Positions 48,011 through 58,314 of a stretch of 64,000 bases of DNA are shown one piece after another. Below the pieces are notes generated by a model. It was not told the DNA's origin. It searched no databases and was given only the letters and a program-made list of their open reading frames with translations. The translations under genes were made by a program, and so were the position numbers. Position 1 is the first letter of the stretch; the number at the start of each line of letters is the position of its first letter. Source of the stretch: Mesorhizobium sp. WSM3860 (lineage in GTDB: Bacteria > Pseudomonadota > Alphaproteobacteria > Rhizobiales > Rhizobiaceae). The DNA lies in NCBI RefSeq assembly GCF_002294995.1, contig NZ_NSGF01000001.1:1-64000 (forward strand), written 5' to 3'.

Positions 48011-48074
48011 CGTCACGGCATGGATTCTAGGGTCTGCGCGCGTCGCTTCGCTCCTTGCTCCGCCCTAGAATGAC
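48011..48074. repeat. Right arm of the perfect 64-bp inverted repeat (family B)
   Basis: This is the exact reverse complement of 47572-47635, starting 'gtcacggcatggattctagg'. Similarity continues weakly outward. Confidence 0.92.
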
Positions 48075-48083
48075 GAAGGAAAG

Positions 48084-48175
48084 GTTGGCGGAACAGCGAC
48101 CCCTCTGCCTTGCCAGGCATCTCCCCCGCAAGGGGGGAGATCGGATGTCGCGGCGGGTTTCGCCAATCTCAAACG
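48084..48175. repeat. Palindromic intergenic repeat, family A2 (single unit with core)
   Basis: The unit contains 'gccttgccaggcatctcccc', 'aaggggggagatcggatgtc' and the family core 'gggtttcgccaatctc'. It directly adjoins the end of the fused oxidoreductase gene. Confidence 0.75.
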
Positions 48176-48181
48176 TCTGCT

Positions 48182-50209
48182 CTACGCCCGTCTCCGCTCC
48201 GGCCCGTCATCCAGCCGAGCCAAATCCTCCGGTGTCAGCGCGATATCCAGCGCCTTGAGGCTGTCCTCCAGCTCGTCCAGCGTGCGCGGGCCGATCAGCG
48301 GGACCGAAGGGAAGGGCTGCGCCAGGACATAAGCGAGCGCGACATGGATGGGACTCTTGCCGAGCCTCCTCGCAAGGTCGATGGCGCGGTCGCGGCGGCC
48401 GAAGTTCTTTTCCGAATACCAGACCCGCACCAGCTCTTCATTGTCGGTGCGGTCGCGGCCGGCGCGGTCGGTGAAGAAGCCGCGGCCCTGGCTCGACCAG
48501 GCGAAGTTCGGCATCTGCCGCGCCGTCAGCCAAGCTTTCCAATCGTCGGTGGAGGAGGTGATGCAGCCGGCCCAGATCGGCTCCAGCATCTCGGCCAGGG
48601 AAAAGTTGTTGGAAAGCGCGCCGGGCTTCTGCTTGCCGGTGCGTTCGGCATAGGCGATCGCCGCGTCCATACGCTCCATCGTCCAGTTGGAGCCGCCGAA
48701 CAGGCCGCGGATACGGCCGGCCTTGACCTCGCGGTCCATGGCATCGACGAACTCGCCGACCGGCACGTCCGGATTGTCGCGATGCATGAAATAGATGTCG
48801 ACATGGTCGGTCTGCAGCCGGTCGAGCGACTGGGCAAGCTGCTTGCCGATCACATCGGGATAGCAGAGCGGCGTATGTGCGCCCTTGGCGATGATGACCG
48901 AGTGTTCGCGCACGCCGCGATTCTTCAGCCATTGCCCAAGCAGCGTTTCCGTGTAGCCGGCGCCATAGACGAAGCCGGTGTCGAACAGATTGCCGCCGGC
49001 CTCGAAATAGGCGTCGAGCAGGATCGATCCCGAGGAAAAGGTGCGGAAATCCTCGAAGCCGAGCGCCAGCCGCGATACGGGCTTCGGCATACCGGGGATC
49101 GCGCGTTTGCCGATGGCGGTGCCGTTGGCGCGCAGCGGCCGGCCGGAGATGGTGTCGACGCGCTTAGCCGGCTTTTCGATCTCGTATTCCAGCCCGACGG
49201 CGGCGCGCCACTTGTCGAGAACGCGCAGCGTGCCCAGGCTGTCGGCCCAGCCCATGCCCGGCCAGGCGAATTCCTGGCGGCCGGCCAGGATCGCCTCGCC
49301 GGCGGCGTCAACCTCGAAGGAATAGAGGTGGCGGGTCTCGTTGACGCTGATCACCTCGCGCGTGCCGCCGGACCGGATCACGTCGATCCGGCCCGGTCCG
49401 ACATCGCGGTTGCCACCGGCGAACCAGAAGTCGGGCACCTCGATTTGGCCGTTGGTGCCGAAAATGCGCAGGACATTGTCCTGGTTGAGCGAGATGCTGC
49501 ACGAGACCTCGGCGACGATGCCGCCGGCGAACTGGAGCAGCGCCGAGGCCCATTCATCGACGCCGGACTGGCCGAGATGGGCCGCCCCGACGACCTTGTC
49601 CGGCTCGAGGAAAGGCTTTCCCGCCGCGGCGCCGGCAATCAACCGCGCCATCGAGACCGGATAGCCGCCGACGTCGAGGATGCCGCCGCCGGCCAGCTCG
49701 TTGGCATAGAGCCGGTGCTCGGGCATGAAACCCGGCATGGCGAAGCCGAAGCTCGACTTGATCATGCGGACCTCGCCGATGGCGCCCGATTTGATCAGCT
49801 CGACCAGCTGCAGCGTCTGCGGATGCAGCCGGTACATGAAAGCTTCGCCCAGGAAGGTGCCCGCTTTTCGCGCCGCATGAATCATGGCGTCGGCCTCGAA
49901 GGCGGTGAGCGCCAGCGGCTTTTCGCACAGCACATGCTTGCCGGCTTCGGCGGCCTTGATCGCCCATTCGGCATGGCCTGGATGCGGGATCGAAATGTAG
50001 ACGGCATCGACGCTGTCGTCGGCAAGCAGCGCGTCATAGCCGTCGAGGATGCGGACGCCGGGAAAAGCCTCGGCAAGGCCGGGCTTGCCGGGATTGCGGG
50101 CGCCGAGCGCGACCAACTCGCCGGTGCGCGACTGCGCCAGGCCGCCGGCAAAGGATTTCGCGATGCTGCCGGGTCCGAGAATGCCCCAGCGAATTTTTCC
50201 GGATGTCAT
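48182..50209 (-). CDS. Gfo/Idh/MocA oxidoreductase fused to an aldo/keto reductase
   Basis: The 675-aa protein has an N-terminal Gfo/Idh/MocA half (about 1-330): NAD loop GILGPGSIAKSF and the catalytic-lysine motif CEKPLAL, then GGGILDVGGYPVSMARL. A linker leads into an AKR half (about 375-675) with the tetrad wording FDTGFVYGAG (D, Y), IIAKGAH (K) and FMHRDN (H), and SNWTMERM and PLIGPRTLDELEDSL. Two sugar-type dehydrogenases in one chain suggest a two-step sugar oxidation/reduction or epimerisation. MTSGKIRWG at 50209 is the likely start. It is last in a sugar ABC transporter operon. Confidence 0.9.
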   Translation of the reverse strand: MTSGKIRWGILGPGSIAKSFAGGLAQSRTGELVALGARNPGKPGLAEAFPGVRILDGYDALLADDSVDAVYISIPHPGHAEWAIKAAEAGKHVLCEKPLALTAFEADAMIHAARKAGTFLGEAFMYRLHPQTLQLVELIKSGAIGEVRMIKSSFGFAMPGFMPEHRLYANELAGGGILDVGGYPVSMARLIAGAAAGKPFLEPDKVVGAAHLGQSGVDEWASALLQFAGGIVAEVSCSISLNQDNVLRIFGTNGQIEVPDFWFAGGNRDVGPGRIDVIRSGGTREVISVNETRHLYSFEVDAAGEAILAGRQEFAWPGMGWADSLGTLRVLDKWRAAVGLEYEIEKPAKRVDTISGRPLRANGTAIGKRAIPGMPKPVSRLALGFEDFRTFSSGSILLDAYFEAGGNLFDTGFVYGAGYTETLLGQWLKNRGVREHSVIIAKGAHTPLCYPDVIGKQLAQSLDRLQTDHVDIYFMHRDNPDVPVGEFVDAMDREVKAGRIRGLFGGSNWTMERMDAAIAYAERTGKQKPGALSNNFSLAEMLEPIWAGCITSSTDDWKAWLTARQMPNFAWSSQGRGFFTDRAGRDRTDNEELVRVWYSEKNFGRRDRAIDLARRLGKSPIHVALAYVLAQPFPSVPLIGPRTLDELEDSLKALDIALTPEDLARLDDGPERRRA

Positions 50210-50263
50210 GTCGAATTCTCCATGGGTCGCCGCCACGCCTTTGCGATCGGGCAGAAAGGGAAG

Positions 50264-51349
<1,086 letters not shown>

Positions 51350-51361
51350 CTCGTTCCTATC

Positions 51362-52198
51362 CTATTTGACCGCGCCGGCGGCGATGCCGGCGATGAAATG
51401 ACGCTGCAGCAGCACAAAGACGATCAGCATCGGCACGGTCAGCATCACGGCGCCGGCCATGATGCCGCCCCAGGACACCTTGGTGAGGCCGATCAGCGTG
51501 CCGAGCGCCACCGGCGCCGTCATCGCGCCGGGCTGACTGTTGATCAAAAGCGGCCAGAGGTAGTTGTTCCACGAGGCGAGGAAGAGGATGATGGCCAATG
51601 CCGCCAGCATCGGCCGCGCCAAAGGCAGCGCCACGAACAGGAAGATGCGCCATTCCTTCACGCCTTCCACCCTCGCCGCATCGAACAGCTCGGCGGGCAT
51701 CATCGAAAAGGCCTGGCGCATGAAGAGCACGCCGAGCGAATTGAACAGCGGCGGCACGATCAGCGCGATCCAGGTGTTGGCGAGCTGGAAATCGCGCGCC
51801 ACCATGATGAATTGCGGTATCAGCACCACGGCGTAGGGAAGCGTGATGGTGCCGAAGATGATCGCCACCACCATGCCCTTGCCGAGGAAGTCGTAGCGCG
51901 CCAGCGCCCAGCCCGCCATCGAGGTGAGCAGCACCGAGAGAAAGGTGTAGGTCACCGCCACCGAGACGGAGATGCCGATGGCGCCGACGAAATTGGTGTC
52001 GCGCTGCAGATTGTTGAAATTGTCGAGGAAGCCATCATGCGGCAGCAGCTCGATGCCGGGACTGAAGATGCCGTTGTCGGGCATGGTGGAGAACACCACC
52101 ATCATCCACAGCGGGAACAGCCAGATCAGCGCCAGCGGCGTCAGGAAGAGATGCAGCAGGATGCTGCGCCCGAGCCGCCTTTGCGAGCGCGAGGTCAT
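51362..52198 (-). CDS. Carbohydrate ABC transporter permease (MalG type)
   Basis: The 278-aa permease has six hydrophobic segments and an EAA loop around FDAARVEGVKEWRIFLFVALPLARPML. The N-terminus (ILLHLFLTPLALIWLFPLWM) and FSTMPDNGIFSPG are typical of MalG-like CUT1 permeases. It overlaps the other permease by 4 bp and precedes the ATPase by 12 bases. Confidence 0.92.
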   Translation of the reverse strand: MTSRSQRRLGRSILLHLFLTPLALIWLFPLWMMVVFSTMPDNGIFSPGIELLPHDGFLDNFNNLQRDTNFVGAIGISVSVAVTYTFLSVLLTSMAGWALARYDFLGKGMVVAIIFGTITLPYAVVLIPQFIMVARDFQLANTWIALIVPPLFNSLGVLFMRQAFSMMPAELFDAARVEGVKEWRIFLFVALPLARPMLAALAIILFLASWNNYLWPLLINSQPGAMTAPVALGTLIGLTKVSWGGIMAGAVMLTVPMLIVFVLLQRHFIAGIAAGAVK

Positions 52199-53055
52199 TT
52201 CGGCTCCCTCGTCAGCCAGAGCTGCACCAAAGTGATGGCAATGGCGAGGCCCGCCATGGTGTAGGCGATCGCCGAGGCATAGCCGAAATTGAGCGAGCGG
52301 AAGCCCTGGCGGTAAAGCAAGAGGCCAAGGGTTTCAGTGCCGCCGCCCGGCCCGCCGCGTTCGGTGATCAGGAAGGGCTCGGTGAAGAGCTGCATGGTGC
52401 CGATGATCGACAGCACGGCGCAAAAGACGATGACCGGCTTCAACAGCGGCAAGGTGATGTAGAAGAACTGCCTCAGCTTGCTGACGCGGTCGAGCGTCGC
52501 CGCCTCGTAGACGTCGTCGGGAATGGACTGCAGACCGGCGAGGATGATGATGGCGTTGTAGCCGGCCCAGCGCCAGGTCACCGCGATCATGATCAGGGCC
52601 ATGGCCGGCGTGACGTTGGAGAACCAGTCGATCTTCTCCAGGCCGACGCTGTTCAAGAGCTTGTTGACGATGCCGAAATCGAGGCTGAACATCAGCCGGA
52701 AAACCGCCGAATAAGCCACCTCGCCGACCACGACCGGGGCGAAGAAGGCGAAGCGGTAGAGGCCGCGCGCCTTGAGCAGCGGCGAATTCAGAAGCACCGC
52801 CATCACGACCGCCAGCGAGATCATCACCGGCACCTGGATGACGAGGATCAGCAGCGTGTTCTTCAGCGCGTTGAAGAAGGCGGGGTCGCCGATCAGGCGG
52901 CCCCAGTTGAAGGTCGGGGCGAAGCGCCACGGCACGGTGCGGGTCGCCTGGAAGGAGATCAGGAAGGAGCTGATGATCGGCCAGATCCAGAAGATGGCGA
53001 AGATCAGGAGATAAGGCGTGAGGAAGCGATATGCGGTGGCGTTGCGGTAGCGCAT
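52195..53055 (-). CDS. Carbohydrate ABC transporter permease (MalF type)
   Basis: The 286-aa permease begins MRYRNATAYRFLTPYLLIFA and has six membrane segments and an EAA loop DDVYEAATLDRVSKLRQFFYITLPLLKPV. This is a MalF-like CUT1 partner. A repeat-filled 310-bp gap separates it from the binding protein gene. Confidence 0.92.
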   Translation of the reverse strand: MRYRNATAYRFLTPYLLIFAIFWIWPIISSFLISFQATRTVPWRFAPTFNWGRLIGDPAFFNALKNTLLILVIQVPVMISLAVVMAVLLNSPLLKARGLYRFAFFAPVVVGEVAYSAVFRLMFSLDFGIVNKLLNSVGLEKIDWFSNVTPAMALIMIAVTWRWAGYNAIIILAGLQSIPDDVYEAATLDRVSKLRQFFYITLPLLKPVIVFCAVLSIIGTMQLFTEPFLITERGGPGGGTETLGLLLYRQGFRSLNFGYASAIAYTMAGLAIAITLVQLWLTREPK

Positions 53056-53128
53056 CGTGTTCCTCCTCCTTTCCTGCTGTCAGGTTTGGCTTAAGTGCCG
53101 CTGTTTCATCGGCAGCTTCAATCGTTGA

Positions 53129-53316
53129 TGTAGGCGCCGCCCCTCATTGCCCTGCCGGGCATTTCTCCCCGTATAGTGACGGGGAGAAAGGGCTGGCCGC
53201 GGCCTTGGCGCCTGTCTTGCAACGCTAGCGATTGGCGAAATCATTGGCGAGAGCGCCCTCTCCCCGTCACTATACGGGGAGAGGATGCCGGCAGGCAGGT
53301 GAGGGGCGGCGCCGAC
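53129..53316. repeat. Palindromic intergenic repeat pair, family A1, between binding protein and permease genes
   Basis: Left arm: 'ctccccgtatagtgacgggg' preceded by 'gccctgccgggcat'. Right arm: 'ctccccgtcactatacgggg' followed by 'ggtgaggggcggcgcc'. The arms face each other around a 'gcgattggcgaaatc' core. The gap 53056-53365 holds nothing else recognised. Confidence 0.8.
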
Positions 53317-53365
53317 GGTCCGGCGATCTGCTCTCAAACTGCCACCTGCATCCATTCCCGCCTTC

Positions 53366-54634
53366 TCACTTGACCGGCAGGCCGGTCGCCGAGGCGATCT
53401 GGCTGGCGGCGTCGTCGAGGGCCGCCTTGGCATCGGGATAGCCGCCGGCCAGGTACTTGGTCTGCACGGCGCGCACGATGATCTCGGCATCGCTCTGGAA
53501 CTGCGTGCCGCGGCTCGGCACGACCTTCGGCAGCGTGGCGAGGATATCCTTCCAGACCGCCTGGCCCCCCCAATAGGGCTGCCCCTGCGCAACGTAAGGA
53601 TCGTCGAGCGCGGAAATCAGTGACGGCACCAGGCCAAAATCCTTCAGCATGGTGATCTGGCCTTCGTTGGTCTCCAGCGTGTATTTCAGGTAGGCGTAGG
53701 CCGCCTCCTTGTTCTTGCTGGCCGCGGTGATGGCCAAAGAGGAGCCGCCGAGATTGGCGGCGCGCGGGCCGTCGGCGGTCAGGCTCGGCATCAGGTAGAC
53801 GCCCCATTTGCCGCTTTCCTTCGGCGATTCGGTGCGGATCGTGCCCTCATACCAGCCGCCATAAACCTGGGTGGCGACCGTGCCTGCCGTGTTGTTGGTG
53901 ATCTTGGTCGACCAGTCGGCCGACGAAACGATGCCGGCGTCCTTCATCTCCTTGACCTTGGTCATGGAGTCGACGCATTTCGGCTGGTTGACGGTGATCG
54001 ACTGGCCGTCCTCGGCGAAATAGGCGCAGCCCTGCTCGTTGGAGATCATGCGGAAGAATTCGGTATCGCCGTTGAAGTCGGCGTTGGTCATTGTGACGCC
54101 CGGGTTGGCGGCCTGGATCTTCTTGCCGGCGACGATGAAATCATCCCAGGTCTTGATCGATGCGGGGTCGACGCCGGCCTTCTCGTAGAAGTCGCGGCGG
54201 TAGAAGACGGCGACCGGGCCGGAATCCCAGGGCATGGCATAGGCCTTGTCGCCGACTTCGAGCTCGGTGCGCTTGAAGTCGGGGAATTTCTTCTGGTCTT
54301 CCGCCGTGTAGCCCAGCGTGTGCAGGTCGACGAAGCAGTCCGGGAACTGGCTCCAGTAGTTCTCGGCCTCGCCGTTCTCGATCGAGACGATGTCGGGCAG
54401 GCCGACACCGCCGGCGGCGCAGCCGGCGATCGACTTGTCATAGGTCGGCTGGTTGCCGAGGTCCTGAACGGTGACCTTGATGTCGGGGTACTTCTTATTG
54501 AAGCCCTCGATCGTCGATTTCAGCGACGAGGCGGCGATGTTCCAGCTCCAGATCGTGAGTTCGCCGGATTGCGCCAAAACGGGGCTGGACCCCAGAGCAA
54601 GCAAAAGCGCGGCGCAAGTCAGTGTGATGCGCAT
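53366..54634 (-). CDS. Carbohydrate ABC transporter substrate-binding protein
   Basis: The 422-aa periplasmic protein has a signal peptide (MRITLTCAALLLALGSSPVLAQ) split by a cleavage near LAQSGE. It is a family 1 extracellular solute-binding protein: LTIWSWNIAASSLKSTIEGF, PDIVSIENGEAENYWSQFPD, AMPWDSGPVAVFYRRDFYE. It captures an unidentified sugar. It is the first gene of the operon and divergent from the AraC regulator. Confidence 0.93.
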   Translation of the reverse strand: MRITLTCAALLLALGSSPVLAQSGELTIWSWNIAASSLKSTIEGFNKKYPDIKVTVQDLGNQPTYDKSIAGCAAGGVGLPDIVSIENGEAENYWSQFPDCFVDLHTLGYTAEDQKKFPDFKRTELEVGDKAYAMPWDSGPVAVFYRRDFYEKAGVDPASIKTWDDFIVAGKKIQAANPGVTMTNADFNGDTEFFRMISNEQGCAYFAEDGQSITVNQPKCVDSMTKVKEMKDAGIVSSADWSTKITNNTAGTVATQVYGGWYEGTIRTESPKESGKWGVYLMPSLTADGPRAANLGGSSLAITAASKNKEAAYAYLKYTLETNEGQITMLKDFGLVPSLISALDDPYVAQGQPYWGGQAVWKDILATLPKVVPSRGTQFQSDAEIIVRAVQTKYLAGGYPDAKAALDDAASQIASATGLPVK

Positions 54635-54740
54635 TCAAATCCTCCCATTTCATTTGCTCTCTCACTGTGAGCGTGGCTAGATTATGCAGGGCGGAAGGCT
54701 TGTCCCCGACAAAGGGAAAAGAAAATTGGCGGAAAGTAAG

Positions 54741-55607
54741 ATGCCGGAGCGTCCGTTCTACCAACCCGGCGCCAGCAGCGTCGAAGGCATGCCGCTGAAG
54801 CTGCAAATGTTCCACACGCAGCCGCTGGTTATGCTCAAGCCGCATTGGCACGCCCAGGTGGAAGTGAATTTCATTGTTCGCGGCAGCGTCCATTATTTGA
54901 TGAACGATCATCAACTCGCGCTTTCGGCCGGCGAGATGTGCCTGTTCTGGGGCGGCCTGCCGCACCAGATGGACGATCTCAGCGATGATGCGATCTATGC
55001 CGGCGCGCACCTGCCGCTGGTGCATTTCTTCCGGCTGCATCTGCCGGCCGACATCCGCCACCGGCTGATGACCGGCGCCACGCTGGTGACGGATGCCACC
55101 GACCAGTCGGACAACGACAATTTCAAACGCTGGAACGAGTATGCGCGCTCGGGCGATGCGGCCAAGGCCGAACACGCCGTCAACGAGCTGCTCCTGCGGC
55201 TCGAGCGGGTGCGCTTCGAGCCGTACCGGCTGGTGCCGGGAGGCGCGGCCGGGCAGGGCGCAGGCAACGCCTTCGACCAGCAGTCCTCGCGCAATGTCGG
55301 GCGCATGTGCGATTTCATTGCCGAGAATTTTCTCTACGACATCGACTGCATGAACATCGCGGCGGCGGCCGACATCCATCCGAAATACGCCATGAGCCTA
55401 TTCAAGAAATCGACCGGCATGACACTCAACGAATATGTCAACCTGCTGCGGCTGAGCTACGCCCAGGCGCTGTTGATGCATGAGGGCGCCAATGTGCTGA
55501 AGGTCGCCATGGACTCGGGCTTCGGCTCGCTCAGCGCCTTCAATAAGTCGTTCCGCAAGCTTGCCGGCATGTCGCCCTCCAATTTCCGCAGGGCGGGCGT
55601 GCGCTGA
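54741..55607 (+). CDS. AraC-family transcriptional regulator
   Basis: The product is about 288 aa with an N-terminal cupin-like sensing domain (HWHAQVEVNFIVRGSVHYLM, LSAGEMCLFWGGLPHQ) and a C-terminal double-HTH (AAAADIHPKYAMSLFKKSTG, VAMDSGFGSLSAFNKSFRKL, AGMSPSNFRR). Starts at 54684 or 54741 are possible; GGAAAG before ATG 54741 favours the latter. Being divergent from the sugar-binding protein gene, it most likely controls that operon. Confidence 0.88.
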   Translation: MPERPFYQPGASSVEGMPLKLQMFHTQPLVMLKPHWHAQVEVNFIVRGSVHYLMNDHQLALSAGEMCLFWGGLPHQMDDLSDDAIYAGAHLPLVHFFRLHLPADIRHRLMTGATLVTDATDQSDNDNFKRWNEYARSGDAAKAEHAVNELLLRLERVRFEPYRLVPGGAAGQGAGNAFDQQSSRNVGRMCDFIAENFLYDIDCMNIAAAADIHPKYAMSLFKKSTGMTLNEYVNLLRLSYAQALLMHEGANVLKVAMDSGFGSLSAFNKSFRKLAGMSPSNFRRAGVR

Positions 55608-55617
55608 AACCTACCCG

Positions 55618-56997
55618 TCAAGCGGCGGGCTCCCTCACGGCGGGCAAGTCGACGATGACGGCGAGCCCTGGATTGTTGTCCTCAAGCGTGATTGACGCGC
55701 CATGCAGATCGGCGACCGCCTTGACGAGGCTCAAGCCGAGGCCGCTGCCCGGCGTCGTGCGGCTGGAATCCAGCCGGTAAAGCCGCTGGAAGACCTTTTC
55801 GCGCTCCCAGGCGGGAATGCCGGGCCCATTGTCGCGGACATGGATGAGGACGCGCTCGCCCTGCCCCGTCGCCGACAGCTCGATCGCCGTGCCCGGCGGA
55901 CAATGCCTGAGTGCGTTCTCGACCAGGTTGGCGAGCATCTGCATCAGCAGGTCGCGGTCGCCGTGGATGTACCATTTCGTGTCCGGAACGAGTTCTGTCG
56001 ATAAGGACTTCCCGTCGTCCTCGGCGACGTCGGCATAGACCTCGCCGATGGTGTCGACGACGCTGCCGACGTCCAGATCGATGAAGCGCGCCTTGCGCGC
56101 ACCGGCCTCGATCTGGGCGATGCGCAGCAGCGCATCGAAGGTGTCGTTGATCTGCCGGCTTTCGCTGCGCGCGTCGGACAATTCGGCTGATACGTTCTCG
56201 CCGGAAGCGGTCTTGTCGGCGGCCTGCTCCAGGATCATCTGCAGGCGGTTGAGCGGCGTCTTCAGGTCGTGCGCGATGTTGGCGCTCACCTCCCGCATGC
56301 CGTCGACCAGGCCCGACAGGCGGTCGAGGGCTGCGTTCACCTGCGTGGAAACGGCGTCGATGTCGTCGTCATTGCCGGTCAGCGGGATGCGCGCGTCGAG
56401 TCGTCCGTGCGAGACGTCGACCATGGTGGCGGCAATGCCGTCGAGCCGCCGCTGGACGCGCGAGGCGAGCAGGGCGCCGCCGGCAATGGCGAGCCCGGTG
56501 ATGAACAGCGTGCCCCAGCCGAAGCTCATCAGCACGATGGTCTTCAGCTCGTCCGTCTCGGCCAGCGAGAAGGCGACCGTCAGATTGTTGCCGCCGACCT
56601 CGCCGGTATAGGCGCGGTACATCGTGTCGGGCGGCACACCCGGCAATCTGGCGGCGAACATCGAGAAACCGTCGGGCAGGCCGGACGCGATGAAGTTTCC
56701 CGCCAGGCGGTTGCCGGCCGGGTCGGCCAGCGAGAAAAGCTGGTCCTTGTCGGGGCTGAGGTCGGCGTTGTTGTCGACCGAGGCGACAAGAGCTTCCTTG
56801 TCGTTCGCGACATAGGTCAGGGCGACGACCGAATAGGTCTCCTTGATGGACTTATCGAGCCGTCTCGCCAGATCGGCGCTCATCAACTGATAGACGATCG
56901 CGCCGGACAGGATGAAGGCGAGCACGAACAAGAAGGCAAAGGTCAGCGCCAGCCGGAACGGCGTGCTGCGCAGCAGGCTGGGGCGTGCCTCTTTCAT
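55618..56997 (-). CDS. Sensor histidine kinase
   Basis: The 459-aa kinase has two membrane spans (about 15-38 and 158-178) around a periplasmic sensor of ~120 residues, a HAMP domain, the phosphoacceptor H243 in ANIAHDLKTPLNRLQ, and N, G1 and G2 boxes (NLVENALRHC, VRDNGPGIP, GSGLGLSLVKAV). The start MKEARPSLLRS at 56997 leaves 4 bases to the DUF1232 gene upstream. It should phosphorylate the OmpR-type regulator encoded two genes upstream. Confidence 0.92.
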   Translation of the reverse strand: MKEARPSLLRSTPFRLALTFAFLFVLAFILSGAIVYQLMSADLARRLDKSIKETYSVVALTYVANDKEALVASVDNNADLSPDKDQLFSLADPAGNRLAGNFIASGLPDGFSMFAARLPGVPPDTMYRAYTGEVGGNNLTVAFSLAETDELKTIVLMSFGWGTLFITGLAIAGGALLASRVQRRLDGIAATMVDVSHGRLDARIPLTGNDDDIDAVSTQVNAALDRLSGLVDGMREVSANIAHDLKTPLNRLQMILEQAADKTASGENVSAELSDARSESRQINDTFDALLRIAQIEAGARKARFIDLDVGSVVDTIGEVYADVAEDDGKSLSTELVPDTKWYIHGDRDLLMQMLANLVENALRHCPPGTAIELSATGQGERVLIHVRDNGPGIPAWEREKVFQRLYRLDSSRTTPGSGLGLSLVKAVADLHGASITLEDNNPGLAVIVDLPAVREPAA

Positions 56998-57001
56998 TGC
57001 A

Positions 57002-57382
57002 CTACGCAGGCATCGGCCAGAACAGCCACAGCAAGGCCAGGGCCGCCACCATCCAGACGGCAATCATGAAAATCAGCCCTGCCCTGCTGACCGGCTTGGT
57101 GCTGCGCGTGGCGGTGTCGCGGAGTTCCCGCATCAGCCCGGCCGGAACCAGCTTTACCGCAAGCAGGATGCCGAGCGGAACGATCACAAGATCGTCCAGA
57201 TAGCCGATGATCGGAATGAAATCCGGAATGAGGTCGACGGGGCTCAGCGCATAGGCTGCAACCGCGCCGGCCACGACCTTCGCGTACCAGGGAACGCGTG
57301 GATCGCGGGCGGCAAGCCAGAGCGCCACGACGTCGCGCTTCATGCGAAGCGCCCATTGCCTTGGGGAGTCCAGCATCGACAT
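57002..57382 (-). CDS. DUF1232 (YkvA-type) small membrane protein
   Basis: The product is about 126 aa with the DUF1232 signature AAYALSPVDLIPDFIPIIGYLDD (split here for length) and a C-terminal membrane span IFMIAVWMVAALALLWLF. Two starts, 57382 or 57376, are possible; the ribosome site is weak. It sits between the response regulator and the sensor kinase with only a few bases to the latter, suggesting co-expression. Function unknown. Confidence 0.82.
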   Translation of the reverse strand: MSMLDSPRQWALRMKRDVVALWLAARDPRVPWYAKVVAGAVAAYALSPVDLIPDFIPIIGYLDDLVIVPLGILLAVKLVPAGLMRELRDTATRSTKPVSRAGLIFMIAVWMVAALALLWLFWPMPA

Positions 57383-57438
57383 GTCGCTTATATACGGAGA
57401 GCCGGCGGGAGGCGCGAGATGCGATCTGGCATGGATCG

Positions 57439-58116
57439 TCAACCCTGCGCGTGCAGGCTGTAGCCGGTGTTGCGCACGGTATGGATGAGCGGCACGTCGA
57501 ACGGCCTGTCGACCTTGGCCCTGAGCCGGCTGATATGGGTCTCGACGACGCTGGTCTTGGGATCGAAATGGAAGTCCCAGACGCGCTCCAGAAGCATGGT
57601 GCGGGTAATCACCCGGCCCTCGCCGCGCATCAGCACCTCGAGCAGGCTGAACTCCCGGGGCTGCAGGTCGATGGTCCGGCCCCGCCTGGTCACGCGCCGC
57701 ATGATCAGATCCATTTCGAGGTCGGCAACGCGAAGGCTGGTCTTCTGCTCCTGCGCCGCCGGCCTTCGGCCGAGCGCGTTGATGCGGGCAAGCAGCTCCG
57801 AAAAGGCGAAGGGCTTGACGAGATAGTCGTCGCCGCCGGCCTCCAGCCCTTCCACCCGGTCGTCGACCCCGCCGATCGAGGTCAGGAATATGGCCGGCGT
57901 CTTGATGCCCGCCGCTCGCACCGCCTTGATCATGGACAGGCCGTCGAGACCGGGAACCATACGGTCGGCCACGATGACGTCATAGGCATTGCGGGTTGCC
58001 GCGGCGAGCGCTTCGTGGCCATTGCGCAAGAGATCGCAGGCGTGCCCGGCCTCGCTCAGCCCCCTGACGATGTAGTCGGCAGTCCTTGGGTCATCCTCAA
58101 CCAGCAGCAGTCGCAT
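57439..58116 (-). CDS. OmpR-family response regulator
   Basis: The 225-aa regulator has a receiver domain with acidic pocket LLVEDDP, phosphoacceptor D51 in DVIVADRMVPGLDG and the LVKPFAFSELL lysine, then an OmpR/PhoB winged helix (LQPREFSLLEVLMRGEGRVI, HISRLRAKVDRP, IHTVRNTGYSL). It is the first gene of the regulator-DUF1232-kinase unit. Targets are unknown. Confidence 0.93.
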   Translation of the reverse strand: MRLLLVEDDPRTADYIVRGLSEAGHACDLLRNGHEALAAATRNAYDVIVADRMVPGLDGLSMIKAVRAAGIKTPAIFLTSIGGVDDRVEGLEAGGDDYLVKPFAFSELLARINALGRRPAAQEQKTSLRVADLEMDLIMRRVTRRGRTIDLQPREFSLLEVLMRGEGRVITRTMLLERVWDFHFDPKTSVVETHISRLRAKVDRPFDVPLIHTVRNTGYSLHAQG

Positions 58117-58314
58117 CTTGGCCTATCGTCCGGTGTCGAGTTCAAGCGGCACGGTAGCATCGGCGAGCACCCATTCCCACAAGCCGAACTTACGCGGGCC
58201 TGTCCGGGTCCTTACAAATTCGTAAGAATGATCGAAAATACTGGGAAGTCCTCGCCCCCGGGCGCGAGAAAGGCTAGGCCAGCGCAACGTCCTGGCCGGA
58301 GTGGCTGAAACCGA

